Source of the DNA: Letharia columbiana
Taxonomy: Eukaryota; Ascomycota; Lecanoromycetes; Lecanorales; Parmeliaceae
Assembly: GCF_014066305.1 (NCBI RefSeq)
Contig: NW_023501165.1
Location: forward strand, 113,583-177,582
Length of the DNA: 64,000 nucleotides
Direction: 5' to 3'
A program made the translations under genes and the position numbers. Positions within the stretch are counted from its first letter, which is position 1. The number at the start of each line of letters is the position of its first letter. The notes below the pieces were generated by a model. That model was given only the letters and a program-made list of their open reading frames with translations. It ran no database searches and was not told the DNA's origin. Shown here in pieces: positions 21,748 to 32,818 of the stretch.

Positions 21748-23047
21748 CTAAGCCAAGCGTCGAGAGTGCTCGTCATACGCCAGACGCGAGTACTCAGGTC
21801 CAGCACATTCCTCGAAGAGAAGCTTGAGCTCTTGTTGCTCCGGTGTGAAAGGCAAGTTACTGGCTCCTTCAACTTCATATGGCCAAGGCAGCGAGCCATC
21901 CTCGTCAACATGGTCATCAACATTGTAGGCCCATAGCCACCCAGATGGCTCGCAGTTCACGAACTTTGGTGCAAAGACCGCCCCGTCCCGGTCAAAAATC
22001 CCTGTGACCTCAAGAGAATTGTCTGGTTGGAGTTTGACCATGATGTTGCGAGGGTGTAAGTCGACGTGGCACAGCAATTCTTTATGCAGAGCTTGGAGCA
22101 TGGCATTCCAGAGCTTGACGTCTGGATCATGGTCACGTTGTCCGGCAACAGACCATACGCACCAACGAGTGAGTTAGGATTCGAGCAACTCTACGGCAGA
22201 GCTTGAATGCGAACAAGTTTCTTGGCGTCCGGGCCTTCAAGAAGCTCACCATAACCATCCCTCCCCCCTAGTTCGAATGGAACGATCAGCAGCTTTTCTG
22301 ACTCTTTTTCTGTGACTACGTATGCAGTTACTTGTATAATGACTGTCAGTATGGTTTTTGTGCTTCAAGGACGCCGGCGACTGAACTCCCTCACGACAAA
22401 AGCTATCTGATTTACACCGCCCAACTTGCGAGCGACACTATATGGCTGGCTATAGCTGAGATCATTCCATACCAAATTGATATCAGTCCCGGGAATGCGG
22501 TGCTGTAGTTCGTATGGTTTCTTCAGAGAGTTGTCACGGCTGAAGTCCTTCGCCGCAACCTGGGCCACAGGTATTGACGTCCTCTCGCGCACATAGTTCA
22601 AAGTGGCCACTTCCCGGTCAGGTCTGGATGTCTTCTCTCGTGGTACTCGAAGGATCAGCCTGCGACTGTCCACGCTGTATGATGAGGGTAATATTATACC
22701 CGTGATGCGGTTGTAATCGCCCCCCGGGAGCCGCTCTATCAGTGGGATTTGTAGCGAGGGGACAAGAGAGCCGCAGAAACTATTCGTGCGCAATCGGGCG
22801 GCAGCTTTACTCTTCAGGATACGAAGCTTGATGGATTTCTCTGGAGGCCATAGCTTTTGGCAGAGTCTACCGACACACTCACTGAACACATCGTAAGGCT
22901 CCCGATCACATTTAATAGTTGAGGTGTGTGAGCCTCCAGAGGGGGAGGTGGTAGAAGAGTTTGATCCAACAAATGCTTGTTGGACAAGGTGGGCGAGCTG
23001 GGAATCTCCCCGCGCGTCTCCGCCTTCTGCGCAACAGTGGGACTGTG
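21748..23047 (-). CDS. Aminoglycoside phosphotransferase (APH)-like kinase, 5' end unresolved
   Basis: Protein-kinase-like fold of the fungal APH family; substrate unknown. My best model uses exons about 23047-22418, 22330-22250 and 22121-21748, all in phase. A glycine-rich loop 'GGDYNRITGI' and an 'LILRVPRE' Lys/Arg region lie in exon 1. The catalytic loop 'CHVDLHPRNIMV' has Asp and Asn but Val where Gly is usual in HGDL. The 'GIFDRDGAVFAPKF' Mg-binding segment follows. The helical stretch usually found before the catalytic loop ('LxRWR...') is absent from the spliced model; a matching stretch with a TAA in place of Gln can be read in the skipped DNA (near 22165-22195). The gene may therefore be a decaying copy. 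No in-frame ATG precedes exon 1, but a branch-site-like 'ctaactaag' plus 'cacag' at about 23048-23065 suggests one more upstream exon. Confidence 0.6.
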
Positions 23048-23065
23048 GGCTTAGTTAGGGTCTTA

Positions 23066-24818
23066 TTATGAGGCCATAGCGTTCGTGGTTGTTTAATCAA
23101 CCGTTCCATCATTATGCGATATGCGATAGTAGGGAGACAGGTGGCCATGGCGGGTACTATTTGTATGGCCACTGCACCAGTAGTGGGCTCTTCATTCGAA
23201 TTGTTCTCTTTCAGAGCCATATCATTGTTCTCCCTCCCACCCACACCTATATAGGCTTCATTTTCACTCCAGGGCATGTCGCTTAGATATGGGAATTTTT
23301 CTAGCGCTTGGGGGCCTTTCTGGGCTATTTGCATGTCCAGAAAGGTCTTAGCTGCCCCAGTATTGGATATGCCCAATCATATATCTATATATCTACTTGG
23401 GCATGCGTCATTTCTGTATGGCCTCACTGTTTGCGAGCACCAATGCGCTGCCGGAGACGGTGGGCTTGTCAGAGCAAAACGTTCTGTTTTCCTATGGTCG
23501 GAGCCCATGATTTTGAATGTTCGAGGAAAGTGGCTGTGATTTGAGCCTTATTCTACGTGAAGATATATGCGCAGAAAAGTAGCTGGCGAAATTTCTACGG
23601 AGATGGAGAATTAATAACACTACGGACTTACCACAAAAAAGGAAGGAAAAGTGTTTTCTATTGTTATGATTTCACCTTGGCGAGAAGCCTAGTATTTTGT
23701 CTATGCTGGAGTCAGCCAGATACACCAAATCAAACATTTTTGTTCTTCTTGTTTGAGCTCGTCAATCATCAACCCTGTCTACACTCTGCACTTGGTTCTT
23801 TGAAATCTTAAGCTTGGTCTGAAAGTACTCACTCTCCTCAAGGCAAAGGTGTCAGAAACACGTTTTTCAGCCTCTCAACGGTCAATGCCGCCTTCCTTGC
23901 GATTCTAAGGAAGTGTTATAGGCTTTCTTTTTGTACCACTTGATTGAGTGACGATTGACCCTACAACACCTATGCAACTATCTTGGGGTTTCTCATAAAT
24001 ATTCTTCCGTGCTTCCATCTGCAACAGCAGTCCTCGTTGAGCCTTTATTACCCATTACCGTCACGATTGATCCTCTTAAGGTACGGGTTCCCACTGCACA
24101 GCAAACGAAAAGCGACAAATACAATGACCAAACCTGATCATTGCCCGAAGAGATCGCAGGGCGGCTGCCGCATGGTCGAGGTTATCTGCACCAAGCATCA
24201 AATTAATGTAAAACCGTCTTTGTGGGGGAAGACAATGTGGTAAGAAGCATCCCAAAACCGAGCGCTGCCCCAAATGTGGAAGCTAGGGAGTCTACTCGCC
24301 CTAAAAAGCAGTCCTTATCACGGTAGATCTTCGATCACACAGGTAGAGGCGTGGTAGGGGTTTTAAATATGTATTTATATTCTCGTTCATATTGTATCCA
24401 AAGCCTTTAGCAAGCTTCTTCGGCAGACGCATCGTTTTAGTCGCAGCATCTCAGGTGAATTACGGACCACCTTGCGTTGAAAATAACTTCCTATCCACTT
24501 TCTAGAATTGTTGTGCACAATTTGACATCCTTAAGGTCCTATTTGTGAACGTGGTGGTCTCTCTACTTTATACTTATCGAACGAGGCACACACACTGTTT
24601 TGCGCCTTCTTGTATCCTCCAGTCGCCGTCTCAAACCGAATGGCTCCATACGTGACCTCGAAGAATGCAACATCGTAGCTTTCAGACTCCAGCTGAAGGC
24701 GTGTATGGTCTGAATGCTTGAAATGGATCCCTTTTAAAGGGACCATGAAAAGCTCTGTATACTGGTACGCTGACCCAGACATAAATACACACGTACTTGA
24801 GGACGTGTATATGCCTCG
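23066..24818. other. Intergenic region
   Basis: No convincing gene. A minus-strand frame at 24531-24782 and plus-strand frames around 23276-24243 lack recognised motifs. The sequence is moderately AT-rich but still has CpA/TpG, so it is not RIP-collapsed. Confidence 0.5.
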
Positions 24819-27120
24819 TTATTCAAGTGCAACACTAGGGGTCGACTTGCGATTTCCAAGCCACGTCCTCAAAGAAGCACGCCGCTTCGCCCTCGCCAAC
24901 TGCGAACCTGGAGTAGTCGGGCTGGACTTTACATCTGGCGTCATCTCGATGACGCCGACGTTGAGATCCTTCTGACTAATCTCTGCAGCTTTTGCAAAGT
25001 CTCCAAAGCGCAGTTCCACGACCCAACCCGGCTTAATGACCGCGCCCCATATTTCTGGCAAAATGATTTCACCCGTAGGACTCAGAATGTCATAATCCCC
25101 CGTAGGATCCTAGAGTTCATGGATTCGACGTGGAAAAAAGTGTGTCTTATCAGGTTCTCCATATTCTGAGGATGGATTACTAGGTCAGCCTTGAGCCTGT
25201 ACTATTTTACCATAGGGAATCTCACCTGCCAAGATCTGCACGTGTCAATTGGAAAAACGAACTTCCTCCCCAGGCAATCTTTCAGTATCACGGGCTCAGC
25301 CTCTTGACCAGTGGTAATTGACTGCTGATACTGGGCTTGCTGCTCGCTTTCCTGGCAGGATTGCGCATCTAGTGTACCATGTTGCAAAGGCGGACGCTTC
25401 ATCATCTCAAGCATTTTATTCTCGAATAACCTAAAAGCACTGTCCATGGACACGCTTGCCTCATTTCCTGCAACTGTTTCTTGAGATTTTGCGTCTGCCG
25501 GCTGGCCCGCATATTTATTTGCACCGGACGGAGACCCGCTAGGAGAGACGGCGCTACAAGAAAGACACCGGCCTGAGTGACTAGAAAGGTATGGCGGTGC
25601 AGGAGTAGATGGTTCTTTTGGACTTTGTAGTCCTTGGTCACTTGGTGAGCGAAGTGCGCCTTCGGCTTTCGCTCCTCGACCACCCTCTGTGTTTTGGGAA
25701 GCAAGTGGCAGCGAACTTGGTAGCTCCTTGCCATTCCGACGCCGCCCTGCCGGTAAGGTAGAGGAAGTTCTAGATCTTCCCTCCAATGAAATGTTTTGAC
25801 TGTCATCAAGCTCATTTGCGGAGCCACTGTTCTCCAAAAGATCCGATATTGGTCTTCTGGAATTGTTATGTAGACTCGGCGGTCTCTCGTAAGGACCAGG
25901 GGTGCTCGCCTCATGGATATGCTGAGGGGCTTTGCCCCGACGAAGTGGAAGCGAAGTCTCAGGAGACAAGGACGAGCCATCATCCTCAGAAAAGTATCTT
26001 GGGTCGACATACGTCCAATGGCGCATGAGCGTGTCTATAGTCTCCTCAGCCTTTGCCTCAAGAAGTGTGGACCTGCTCATTCTCTGTGCGGACTTGAAGT
26101 TCTCATCAGCTGTCTCGTGAGGTATGACGTTCAAGATCAACCGGGAAGTTGCTTGCTCCTTCATCGGTCTAGATCTGGACCTTGACCTTCGCGTTGTCTG
26201 AGATGAGGTAGATCGGCCGATACTTTCTGCATCCGAGTCTATAGACATATCTAGATCACTTCGGTTCTCCCGAGGGGAGGATGGGAACATAGATCTGTCG
26301 CCATTCGGTGTGCTTGGGCTTGTCCGTGTATTGTTGATGTCTGGATCTTGGGAGCGTCGGGGATCCTCATTGCTTCCGGGCGTGGGGTTCCAGAACGCCA
26401 CGACAAACTTCCTCTCAGGTGATTGGCCACGCTTGTGGATAGATTCCGAAAGCGGAAATATGTCAGCAAAAGCAAGTGGTGGCTCGTTTTCAATCGATTC
26501 CAAGTCTGTTTGGGATGTCTGGTCCTCAAAGTGCTTCAATCTCTCAACCGCATGACGATTGTCGATCACGAGGCAAACAAGGCCTCGCCGCTCTTTGCGA
26601 ACGTACCAATGTCCGATATGCTTCACTCCTCTTACATGAGATCAGCTGGTTTCATCAAATGTATGATGCTGTGAGCTCACGGATATTCTTCTATGCCCTT
26701 CGTACTCTTCGCAAGTTGTACAACGTGGAGAAGAATATTCAATGTCGATTTCAGAGACTCGAGACTACTGCGCAATGGCTTCACTCGCTCTCTCTTGAAG
26801 TACCAAGCCAACTTCTCACGAAACTTCCTCCCTTTCAGACCCAGGTCGGCTCCAGTATGTTTCTGGATATCCTTGAAGATACCGGCACATCTAAGCACAA
26901 TTGACTGTGCAGCTTCCCGCAACCGCGGCTTAAAATTCAATCCATCATCACGGAGGACGCCATCGAGCTCTTCGAGAACCATTGCCAGTAGTGAAACATT
27001 GTTTGCGACATCTTGAATCTCCTGGCGGCTCACTCTAACCGTCGTGTAGAGATCGTAAAGAGACTTAGACAACTGCGCTCCTGCGGTGGCTACTCCAGCA
27101 ACAGCAGAAAGGCCGTCCAT
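24819..27120 (-). CDS. Fungal_N (STAND N-terminal) plus ubiquitin-like-domain protein
   Basis: Two recognisable parts separated by a long disordered Ser/Pro/Arg-rich linker. Residues 1-145 ('MDGLSAVAGVATAGAQLSK...') resemble the helical N-terminal domain found in fungal STAND/NACHT proteins. The C-terminus ('VILKDCLGRKFVFPIDTCRSW', then 'YDILSPTGEIILPEIW' and 'VIKPGWVVELRF') is the fungal ubiquitin-like domain often called ULD_2. Exons: 27120-26681, 26630-25226 and 25109-24819, giving 711 residues. The start is the ATG at 27120; the longer frame begins with TTG. If intron 2 ends instead at 25166, the helix 'NMENLIRHTFFHVE' typical of the family is included, but the frame then breaks and stops near 25090. 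Probably a signalling scaffold, related to fungal non-self recognition architecture; no NTPase domain is present. Confidence 0.78.
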
Positions 27121-28337
27121 CGAAGCTAGCGAATTCAATCACACAACGAGACCTAGCTGCCATCAGCTTTCCATCCTGCCAGTGGGTGTAGAAGGAAGTA
27201 CTCGTTCCGGACGCCAGAAAGTTAGGAGGACCGTTAGTGGCTCCGAAAATGCGGGCTTACAGGGGTTTGTGGCAGTGCAACACGGCACAGCACACAAGGC
27301 TAAAGGATGCTGATTGCGTCCAGGCAACTACCTTAGGCGAGGCTGGGCAGCGAAGAATGTTGCGAACCAAGCTAATTAGGATCCGCGTGCGTGAATCCGC
27401 CTTCCGGACAACCATTTTCATTCAGGTGAGAGAGGACGTTGTCCTGCCCCAACTGGAGGGTCGAGCATGGGTCCAGAAAGGAGGACGTATCTGCGCTGGA
27501 CTTCATTCGCGCTCGGTAGCCCTCAGCTCCATTGACATGAGATTGCATCCGAAGCTTCACAAGAACATGGCTCTCGGCTGATCCTACTCATAAACGCGCA
27601 TCGATCCCTCGCGGTGACCCTAGGTTCATTTCGTCGGTGGTTGTGCTACAGATACTGTTGTACATGTCCTAAAGACTGTATCTCAACATCGAATAATACA
27701 TAATACCGGAAGATTCACGAGCGAATCCACTATTCTTGCCTCAGAATCCATCTCATGTATAACCGGAGGTAGCAAAAAACATTCGGGAAACGACTATCAA
27801 CACAAAAACATCGCTAGTCCGGTTTATAACGGGTATAGAATACGAGCAGGTCTTCCAGTCCCGATCCTTGCCGTGGTTCCCCGCCACTAGGGAAGATAGA
27901 AATAGCCCGATTGTGACCAAGTAAAAGACACGGACCTGTTCAGTCTCAACTGTATGATTGCATTTTAAGCCTTCAAGTAACGAGGACATGAAATGTACCA
28001 AGACTGTGAGGGTCGGGCAAGAACGCGAACACACGTTCGGCCAAGGGAGAGACTTATCAAAGTCTTGATCGCATTAGTTAAACAGAAGCCTGGGGTCCTT
28101 TTCTCCGGTCGAGGGTCTCTGCGATGATGTGGGAGGGTAGCATGCCGAGGGACGCATCTAGAAAGTGCGCAATGTGGCCATGCGACTGGTGATGATTGGC
28201 TGCGCATTATTCCTCAAGGCGAAAACGTGGTTTCTATTTCATCTCAACATGCGCACAAGTGTGCGCCTTGCCGCAGCTGGACATGATCGCACAAGGTAAG
28301 ACGTATTTCTGTTATCACTTTATTGCATTATTATACC
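27121..28337. other. Intergenic region (divergent promoters)
   Basis: Separates divergent genes. No supported coding region, repeat or RNA gene. Confidence 0.55.
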
Positions 28338-29399
28338 ATGGCTTTGGCGCACTTGCCCAAAGTCGCTTTAGTTGGGGCATGTGTTGCTTTCGGGCTGGTC
28401 TTGGACACTACCCTCCCGGAGACTATCTTCCCGGAGACGTTGACAAATGGAAGTTCGATGAGACAATTGAATCTGACGAGCAGGCTCGATGACATGGAAT
28501 TCATCTGTAACGGGGGCGTATTTGGTCGGGGCTTGGCGCTCAACAGCTGCGGTGATCCGAACCGGCAAATGAGTTTCTATTCGCAGACACCACGTACATG
28601 GGGACTGCGGGGTACTGGGGCCTTCGATTTTGACCTGCCGCTGCGGTTCATAAGCGGTATAGCATTGAATTGGTGGACGGATGGACGTAGCCTTACTGAT
28701 ATCTTCCACAGCTGACGGCCTGTGTTACATTGAACCACAACTGATCGACGGTGCGAACCATGCTCGGGCAAGTGAGCAAGAAGCGGCTGCTGCTGCGTTC
28801 GTCATTATCACCAAATGCATATTGGGCCGAGCAATTCCACGAGGTGGGATTGCGAGAGCTATCGGCAAGTACTTCGAGGAAAGAGGGCTACATCAGGGCT
28901 GATGGGATGCAAGGGGGCGACAACAATCTCGCCATCGCTGTTTCTGCATACGAGCCAAAGGTCCAATGCTACGGGACCATATACCCGCCCGGCTTGCTGG
29001 ATTCTTGCCAGAACATCGTCGACAAAATGGATGCCAGTACTACTCTCTTAACGTTAACTACGAGCGGGGCCAATGATGCTGCGATCACTCTACCCTACAC
29101 TCTCGAATCAGGTGGGTACGCCAGTAACCCAATGAGGCCGTCACGTGCTTCTGACATCCTAGTAGAGGACAAACGTTGCGTGATGATCATCAATACCATC
29201 GGCGGACAGGATACTTATACCTGGAGAAAATTTTGGGAAGTCGCCGTTGCACTGACTGGGATGTGTGCAAGGACTGACCGCAATGGCGTTCGGAACCACC
29301 TTGGTAAGTCTAACCGTTGTTGCCAAGTCACTCAGCAACGATCTAAGGGAATCTATAGGTGATAATAGACGTCTGTCTTTAACCCTAACCCAGCTTTGA
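28338..29399 (+). CDS. Fungal secreted-type hypothetical protein
   Basis: Five exons: 28338-28656, 28712-28864, 28914-29111, 29163-29303 and 29359-29399. All keep phase, giving 283 residues. A hydrophobic N-terminus ('HLPKVALVGACVAFGLVL') looks like a signal peptide or anchor. The body contains a Cys-containing pattern seen in many uncharacterised fungal extracellular proteins, ending with 'TYTWRKFWEVAVALTGMC' and 'NHLGDNRRLSL'. The second intron (28865-28913) needs a GC donor (ATCG/GCAAGT) and joins 'RAIG' to 'GDNNLAIAV'. Without it the frame stops at 28902. The third intron is 51 bp and in frame, so retention would not break the protein. Function not recognised. Confidence 0.7.
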
Positions 29400-29928
29400 A
29401 GTACACACTGCCAATAGACGAGATCTATCCCGTTTCCCAATCTGAAACAAGGGACTGCCGGAAGCTCTCGAAGTGTCGTGCGAGGAAAATACATATAACA
29501 TGCGCGTTGGCAATACACTCCCTCCTCAGGCATGGTGCGGCATCTTACTGAGACTTCAGTTGCTCGTGCGGTTCTGAGAGCCACCAAGCTATTTCTCAAA
29601 CATTCTGATCCAAGGTATTTTAGCATATGTTAGCGATTGCAAAACGCTGCCAAAGAATGAGCTCGAGCCTGGGGTCGTGTGATCTTGAGTAAAGCGTAGT
29701 GATGCGGCCATAATGGTCTGCGGTCACCCATAGTACCGCCGCTGAGACTAATGGAAGCCTTGAGACTGCACAAATCGATATGCGCGCGCGCGTAAGCGAC
29801 CGGCCATACCACCACCGCATGCACCAACGGAGTTACATGCGAACCGTTGTATAACTATACCAGCGGTGTCCAGTTTTGCCGCCGGAACATGCGAGCACCG
29901 CGCTGGTATACAAAATCTTACAAGAACC

Positions 29929-30557
29929 ATGGGTACCTGGCAAGCAATATGTGCTGTCTTCATGTTCATCGTGGACACCCTATGCCTTGCGGCGCCAACG
30001 CTACAAGTCCCAGCATCCTCCTTACCAGCAGCTCCACCATCCGCCTCCGACCGACGACTCAATGTCTCTCGATCATCCAATACCGCAAACATAGACTCCG
30101 TGCGGTAAGTTCGAACACCACCGAGGTCCAAGCACGAAGCTTAACAGTGCGCAGCGCCCTTCCCGACCCCTGGGGCTTTCGCATCCCTAGATCGCCTTTG
30201 ACAGTTGAGTTCTATGGCTCCAGCGACCAGTACCCATCTCGAATTTTGAAAAGTACGTTCGAAGAGCCGAAGATGAAATCGCGAAACGAGTCATCGCCCT
30301 CCATGCTAGCAGTTCTCTGAGAACAAGGATGTTCAGGTATTCCGAGTCTACTGTCGATCTTTGTCTCGGTGCCACGCGAACGAAGAACGTGCGAACGAAT
30401 GACATGGCACATAGCGAGAGTTCCCTCTGTTGTAGAATATCCCTTGCGGTGTAATGCCTGGAAGGGTGCGCAGTTTATCATTCTGTGGGAAGGCTTGGGC
30501 GATGTTGGGTGTGGGTCTCTGACGGACGCGATTGTAGAAAACGGGCCTGAACGATGA
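29929..30557 (+). pseudogene. Probable frame-broken secreted-protein gene
   Basis: Starts with ATG at 29929 and a signal-peptide-like 'AICAVFMFIVDTLCLAAP'. A canonical intron (30105-30154) joins exon 1 to 'RALPDPWGFRIPRSPLTVEFYG', a pattern typical of small fungal extracellular proteins. Soon after, the plausible coding continuation ('PVPISNFEKYVRRAEDEIAK') is in another frame. Near 30370-30405 it shifts again to 'MTWHIARVPSVVEYPL' and on to 'GDVGCGSL', stopping at 30557. No intron fits either shift. Two single-base indels, real or from sequencing, explain it best. Function unknown. Confidence 0.45.
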
Positions 30558-31014
30558 AGCTACATCGGATACTGGGGATGGCAGGCAATAGTTGTTGATG
30601 CACGGAGCCTTATAGTTCCATGCCATGCTGGTGGATTATCGTGCGTCTCGGACAAGGATGAGTCTCGTAGCGGGGAGGGTTACCTCGGCTGAAGGCTGTG
30701 TCTTCTCATCAAAGCGCCAGGCATGGCACTTCAGTCTGGTGGAATTCCATAGCCAGCAAGCAGAGCTCTCGTGCTGCTTCTCTGACAATGCTCACCGCGC
30801 TTGCAGCGCTGCATCCGGCCAAGATACTCGCCACCGTGCCGGCCCTGAAGAACCCCAGTCTCGAAGCGGTTGGCCCGATTCCACGCTTTTCACTACCGCA
30901 ACCTAACGTAGTTGTACGTTGACAGAATTATCGAGTTTCCAAGATTAGGCACAAAGACGATGCATCACGACTTGTTGCCACTCGCGATATTCCCCCAGAG
31001 GTCACGACCTAGGC
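30558..31014. other. Convergent spacer
   Basis: Short spacer before the 3' end of the Zn2Cys6 gene; nothing recognised. Confidence 0.5.
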
Positions 31015-32818
31015 TCAACTAGAGGCTAATTTGTTAAGCATTTTTTCAACCATCTCCTCATCCATACCGATGTGCTTGGCAATTTCCAAAGCTTTGCCCA
31101 GTATCCACCTTTTCTGATCTGCTGGTATACCAGGCGCAGCATATGCTACCACCAAGGGCTGAAGTAGTACGAAGCTCCCACCCGGCCCCCTAGGCCCTCT
31201 CAATCTGGATTGACTTTCGTTTGAAGCTGCTGAACCTGTCTCGCCCGGACGAAATTTCTGGCAAGACTTGCGTGACCGACCACGGCCAACAGACTCGTCC
31301 TGTCTTACTTTCAAGACTAATTCGTCCAGATGATATGGGACGCTTGCACAAATTCCATCAACTAACGTCCTAATAACTTTCTGCGCTTTTAAACGTGTCA
31401 ACGAGTCATGAGCGGTGGCGACATCCCCTGGTATTGGTACTTCTGATGCCGGACGCTCAGCGCTGCAATATCGAGCGATCCAGTCCGCACAGCGAATATC
31501 AATGGCCTGGATTGCTATGCTATGCATGCGAAAATGGTTCAGCAGTCTAGCAATCCACGAATCTGGGTACGAAGCCGTGTATCCACGCCAAGTTGGTGCA
31601 CGCGCTAATTCGGCGGAGTCCAAAGATTGTTTCTGGTTGTCAGGACTGACGAATGAGAATACCTCCCACTCTTTTGGTACCGAAAGTCGCCAAGCCATCA
31701 ACTCCTGATTCAAAATTCGGCTCTGCTGGAAAACCTCGCATACAGACTGAGGCTTGGAATGATCTAGAGCTGCTCTGTCGAGTTTTCCACGGAGGACGGC
31801 AATCGCGAAAGCTATGTTTCCTAGTCTAGTCGAAAGGCCTGGAGATTCGCATCTTGCGCAGGCCCTTTTATCAGCCTCTACTATTTCATCACTGAAGGCG
31901 AAGCCTCCTGTTTTGTGCCAGGCGGGAAGGGCCGTCTACAACAGGTCAGTATTCATAGTCTAGCACAGGTCACCCAGCATACCAAGGTGATTTTGACAAA
32001 ATTAAACGTTGTCCTTGCTGCATCGCTCTCGAAGTTCTGCATGCCTCGAAAGTTGACCAACGTAACGGCACCATTTATGTGTTTCATCGGGTCTGGCATC
32101 GACTGGGAAGTGGCGGTCATATTCTGAATCCCGGAAGTCAGCCACGAGATTCATTATCAATGGCAACAGGACAAGCCTGTGAAAGGTTTACGAACCTCGA
32201 GCATGAGCATCAATAGCACCGTGCAGAGGGCGTCATCAGCCTTCGCTGTGCGAGGATCCTGTAGGGCATCTCGGAGTTTTACCACCGCCTCCCCGTACTT
32301 CCGCCGCGCCATATCCATACGCTGGTTGACGGTAGTAAAATGGGCAGACGTCACCCACGCCACGGCCAATATTGCAGGAATGCAAGGTGATGAAGAGCGA
32401 GCACCGGCGTATAGAGACGGAATGACGGCATGAAGAGTGTCGCGCCCTTCCTTGCTGCCGTCTGCAAGCGCGCAGAGCCCACAAAACTGGTTAAGAACAG
32501 CCTGATCCGGGTCCACTGCGAATGACCTCATCAAAGGGCTGCGAATGTAGTGGTGGCGAGTTTTGAGCCTAGTCTTGTTCTCCAAGGCATGTCTTTTAGC
32601 CAATTGGTTCTCGTCGTGGAATACCACATCCGAGTGATCACGATATCCGTAACACACCCTCTTCGTTCTTCGACAATTGAGACAGGTTGGCTTTTGCTCA
32701 TCGCACTTATCATGGTAGGGGAGTTAGCGTGGTTGTTGAAGGGAAACGACTTGCTCGCCTTGACTCTCCTGTTCCTGCAGATTTGGCAGCCAGTGCTTGG
32801 TCTTCCTCTGTTGCCCAT
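31015..32818 (-). CDS. Zn2Cys6 transcription factor
   Basis: Fungal binuclear-zinc-cluster regulator, 543 residues. Exons: 32818-32759, 32705-32196, 32123-31983 and 31935-31015. The N-terminus gives a perfect C-x2-C-x6-C-x6-C-x2-C-x6-C cluster (Cys 11, 14, 21, 28, 31, 38) only if intron 1 (32706-32758) is removed with a GC donor (GTCAAG/GCGAGC), joining 'CRNRRVK' to 'CDEQKPTCLNC'. A GT donor 6 bp upstream would delete the conserved Val-Lys. The middle carries weak fungal-TF features (helical 'LALADGSKEGRDTLHAVIPSL...' type segments). There is no obvious metabolic cluster beside it, so its targets are unknown. It is nuclear by family. Confidence 0.87.

Noticed and set aside
22912..23376. Arg-rich frame upstream of the APH gene
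   Set aside because: It begins with TTG, contains an RRRRRR run and overlaps the better-supported APH exon in another frame.
29159..29626. 155-codon minus-strand frame
   Set aside because: Antisense to the well-spliced gene at 28338-29399 with no recognisable motif.
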